From Streptomyces sindenensis (GTDB lineage: Bacteria; Actinomycetota; Actinomycetes; Streptomycetales; Streptomycetaceae), in contig NZ_BMSG01000002.1 of assembly GCF_014649035.1 (NCBI RefSeq), forward strand, positions 124,001-188,000: a DNA stretch of 64,000 bases, written 5' to 3'. The notes under the pieces were generated by a model, which saw nothing but the letters and a program-made list of their open reading frames with translations, did not search any database and was not told where the DNA came from. The translations under genes and the position numbers were made by a program. This document shows, one piece after another, positions 61,583-64,000 of this stretch (position 1 is the first letter of the stretch; each line of letters opens with the position of its first letter).

Positions 61583-62487
61583 AGCCCGGCCCTCCGGTAG
61601 CGGCGCATCAGGACGGCGTACGAGCCGGCGACGAGCGCGAGAACAACGATCAGGTAGACCACGCCGGCACCGGCGCCCGGACCCGCCTCCCCGGGGAAGG
61701 CGGAGGGCGCGCCGAGGAACGCGGTCTGGACGCCGTCGATCAGGGTGATCGGCGAGAAGAGACCGAGCCACTGCACGGCCCCGTCCGACCCGGTTTCCCA
61801 GGCGATGGCCTGAACCGTGGAGACGGCGCCGTAGGTGATGGTCAGGAGGGCGATCACCGCGGCGACACCGAAGCCGCGCCGCGGGGTCAGGGCGGCCATC
61901 ACCAGGCCGAGCCCGGCGAACAGCACGGACAGCAGCGCCACCGACACCAGCCCCTGGCCGAACCACTTGGTCTGATCGGCGAAGTCGAACTTCGCGAGCA
62001 GAGAGCCCACATAGAGGATGAGCAGCGGCACACCGGTGAGGATGAAGAGCGCCGAGGCGGTGGCGGCGAACTTCGCGACCACGTAGTCGGCCCGCTCGAT
62101 CGGCCGCGAGAAGTACAGGGGGACGCTCTTGAAGCGGAGGTCCCTGGACACCGCCTGCGGGGCCTGGGCGGCGATGAAGAGGCCGATCACGGCCTGGAGG
62201 TAGATCGCGTACGAGGTGTACTCGATCACCAGTTTGGTGGCGTCCGGCGCGGCCATGGAGACCGCCACCAGGATCGCCGCGACCAGCGCCATCACGCCGA
62301 ACAGCAGCATGGGCAGCACCTTGGACTTGGCGGAACGGCCCAGTCCGAAGGAGCCCCGCAGGGTCTGCGAGAACAGGGAGCGGCGGGCGTAGGCCCGGCC
62401 CAGCCGCGGTCCGTCGTAGGAGCGGTAGCCGATGTTGTGGATCCGGGAGGCGTCGCGCCCGGCCGCGGCCTTGGTCTCAGTGCTCAT
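61579..62487 (-). CDS. ABC transporter permease (ABC-2 type)
   Basis: A 302-residue permease with six predicted helices (MLLFGVMALVAAILVAVSMA, AVIGLFIAAQAPQAVS, and later segments). A cytoplasmic N terminus contains GYRSYDGPRLGRAYARRSL, a segment shared by this Streptomyces permease family. It overlaps the ATPase genes on both sides (11 bp and 4 bp). Confidence 0.9.
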   Translation of the reverse strand: MSTETKAAAGRDASRIHNIGYRSYDGPRLGRAYARRSLFSQTLRGSFGLGRSAKSKVLPMLLFGVMALVAAILVAVSMAAPDATKLVIEYTSYAIYLQAVIGLFIAAQAPQAVSRDLRFKSVPLYFSRPIERADYVVAKFAATASALFILTGVPLLILYVGSLLAKFDFADQTKWFGQGLVSVALLSVLFAGLGLVMAALTPRRGFGVAAVIALLTITYGAVSTVQAIAWETGSDGAVQWLGLFSPITLIDGVQTAFLGAPSAFPGEAGPGAGAGVVYLIVVLALVAGSYAVLMRRYRRAGL

Positions 62488-63514
62488 CGCGACCGCTTCC
62501 CTTCTGCTGGACGACCCCGGCGGTGGTGGCCGCGGCCGGGACGGCGGCTGTCCGCGCCGCGCCCTGTTCGGTACGGAAGACCTCGGCGATCTGGTGGCGG
62601 CGCTGTTCCATGCGGACCAGGCCGAGCCCGAGTCCGGCGACGCTGTCGCGGACCACGTCGTACGTCTCCTCGCCCGTCGCCTCGATCAGCAGGATGTGGC
62701 CCGCGCCCGGCAGCCCCTCCGTGTCGATGCCGTCGTGGCCGATGAGCGTGACCCCGGCGTCGGTGAGGACCTCGCGCAGCGCGCCGGTGCCGTCGGGGTG
62801 CGTTTCACTGTCGGTCACCTCGACCGCGAGGGTCGCGGTGGTCTGGGTGAAGTCGCTGGTGGCGCTGGAACGCAGCAGGGTTCCGCCGTCGATGACGACG
62901 ACGTGGTCGCAGGTGCGTTCCAGCTCGCCCAGGAGGTGCGAGGTCACCAGGACGGAGATGCCGAAGTCGGTGTGGATCCGGCGGATCAGACCGAGCATCT
63001 CGTCCCGGCCGACCGGGTCGAGTCCGTTGGTCGGCTCGTCGAGCAGGACCAGCTGGGGGTCGTGGACGAGGGCCTGGGCCAGCTTGACCCGCTGCTTCAT
63101 GCCGGTCGAGTAGCCGCCGATGGGGCGGTAGCGCTCCTCGTAGAGGCCGACGTGGCGCAGGGTGTCGGCCGTGCGCTCGCGGGCCGCGGTGGGCGGCAGC
63201 CCCGACATGCGCGCCATGTGCACGACGAACTCGGTCGCCGAGACGTCGGGCGGCAGGCAGTCGTGCTCGGGCATGTATCCCACCCGTTCCCGGATGGCCG
63301 CGCCGCTGGTCGCGACGTCGAGCCCGAGCACCTCGGCCCGGCCTTCGGTGGCGGGGGAAAGACCCAGCAGGATCTTGATCAGTGTGGACTTGCCTGCTCC
63401 GTTGGAACCCACCAGACCGGTCACACCCGGTCCGATGTCCAACGTGAGCCGGTCAAGCGCGGTCACCCGGGGGAACCGCATGCTCAGGGCTTCGGTAGCG
63501 ATTACGGCTGTCAC
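62477..63514 (-). CDS. ABC transporter ATP-binding protein
   Basis: A 345-residue ATPase and first gene of the operon: Walker A GSNGAGKST, signature YSTGMKQRV, Walker B LVLLDEPTNG, and switch His in TSHLLGE. The C-terminal 100 residues form an extra domain. The GTG start at 63514 lacks a Shine-Dalgarno sequence; TACCGT ends 7 bp upstream of it on the minus strand, which suggests a leaderless transcript. The substrate of the exporter is not predictable. Confidence 0.92.
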   Translation of the reverse strand: MTAVIATEALSMRFPRVTALDRLTLDIGPGVTGLVGSNGAGKSTLIKILLGLSPATEGRAEVLGLDVATSGAAIRERVGYMPEHDCLPPDVSATEFVVHMARMSGLPPTAARERTADTLRHVGLYEERYRPIGGYSTGMKQRVKLAQALVHDPQLVLLDEPTNGLDPVGRDEMLGLIRRIHTDFGISVLVTSHLLGELERTCDHVVVIDGGTLLRSSATSDFTQTTATLAVEVTDSETHPDGTGALREVLTDAGVTLIGHDGIDTEGLPGAGHILLIEATGEETYDVVRDSVAGLGLGLVRMEQRRHQIAEVFRTEQGAARTAAVPAAATTAGVVQQKGSGRDEH

Positions 63515-63741
63515 GGAAATGACGGTAGTGGCGCGGACCACAGGGGTCGTCAGCCCTGACGGTTGGATCCGCGTCAGACTCCAGGCGTACACGCCAGTAG
63601 GGGGACACGTCGTGGATCCACCGCGGAACCGGGGTTTTCCCCAGGCCGCGCACCCCTCTTGACGCAGCCGCCGGACATTGTCACATTCATCAGTGTCACG
63701 TTACGGGCACGTACCGCACACGGCAGGGAACGGACGGTGGC

Positions 63742-64000
63742 ATGACCGGCTTGGCCAAGGCAGTACAGGGCACCAACTCCCCGGAGCTGCGGGGGTTCAG
63801 AGAGGTTCAGCGTCTGGCCTACGCCTGCGCGGAGGCGGTCGCCGGTCAGTTGCGCTCGGGTGTGACCGAGCGCGAGGCGGCCCGGATGCAGCGCGTGTGG
63901 CTGCGCGAGCGCGGTGTGCGCGACTGGTTCCACCTGCCGTTCGCCTGGTTCGGGGACCGTACGGCGTTCGCCGGTTTCAAGGTGCCGCTGCAGTTCTTCC
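63742..64000 (+). CDS. M24-family peptidase-like protein, truncated by the window
   Basis: The first 86 residues of a gene that runs off the right edge. MTGLAKAVQGTNSPELRGFREVQRLAYACAEAVAGQL and VTEREAARMQRVWLRERGVRDWFHLPFAWFGDRT resemble the N-terminal part of M24/methionine aminopeptidase-like proteins. The metal-binding region is not in view. Divergent from the ABC operon; a TTGTCA (63678-63683) with TACGGG 18 bp downstream is a weak promoter candidate. Confidence 0.7.
   Translation, partial: MTGLAKAVQGTNSPELRGFREVQRLAYACAEAVAGQLRSGVTEREAARMQRVWLRERGVRDWFHLPFAWFGDRTAFAGFKVPLQFF

Overview
The window is very G+C-rich chromosomal DNA of a Streptomyces. The gene set fits: two ECF-type sigma factors, anti-sigma-like HATPase proteins, a SpoIIE-type phosphatase, a subtilisin-inhibitor gene, many GTG starts, tRNA-Arg and tRNA-Ser genes, a copper/DyP cluster and a pheA-serS block. 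A perfect 14-bp parS palindrome at 29114-29127, a one-mismatch parS at 53971-53986 and a DnaA-box cluster at 56182-56490 suggest a position in the replication-origin half of the chromosome.

Layout. 1-7.5 kb: serine hydrolase, then a minus-strand block with a response regulator, histidine kinase, GT2/GtrA glycosyltransferase and GT39-type membrane glycosyltransferase. 7.5-13.6 kb: a fasciclin lipoprotein with SigK-like promoter elements upstream, amidohydrolase, DUF2797 protein, membrane protein, and an ECF41 sigma factor next to a flavin oxidoreductase. 13.7-23.3 kb: accessory DNA. Its core is a 7.4-kb island (15854-23262) bounded by an exact 60-bp direct repeat of the 3' part of tRNA-Arg(ACG), with no recognisable integrase. 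The island carries an orphan DGQHR/DndB-like gene, a Nudix hydrolase, an XRE-TPR regulator, and a tightly overlapping operon. That operon encodes three small proteins (one with DnaJ-type zinc knuckles), a radical-SAM/SPASM enzyme, a short Cys/Asp-rich peptide that looks like a RiPP precursor with its frame broken at a C8 tract, and a GNAT enzyme. A perfect palindrome separates the regulator from the operon.

23.5-37.6 kb: tRNA-Ser(GCT), SSI-type inhibitor, a 1397-residue PAS protein with a degenerate kinase core and a receiver-like end, parS, acyl-CoA ligase and an ECF sigma factor. Next comes a five-gene operon resembling the steroid side-chain (igr/ChsE-ChsH-Ltp2) pathway, in which both acyl-CoA dehydrogenase genes are decayed. 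A small secreted protein, a prim-pol protein and tRNA-Ser(TGA) follow. 37.7-48.5 kb: HtrA-type protease, GDPD, two HATPase proteins, SEC-C/DUF5926 protein, secreted protein, second prim-pol protein, GAF-PP2C phosphatase, Xaa-Pro aminopeptidase. 48.8-55.1 kb: extracytoplasmic copper cluster (membrane protein, YcnI, Sco, PCuAC chaperone, CopCD fusion, Tat-exported DyP peroxidase). 55.1-64 kb: pheA, serS, HAD hydrolase, DNA-binding protein, a four-gene ABC exporter operon and a truncated M24 peptidase.

Most of the window is conserved housekeeping and developmental context. The unusual parts are the tRNA-Arg island with its radical-SAM operon, the decayed steroid operon, the paired SigK-like promoters and the DnaA-box cluster.
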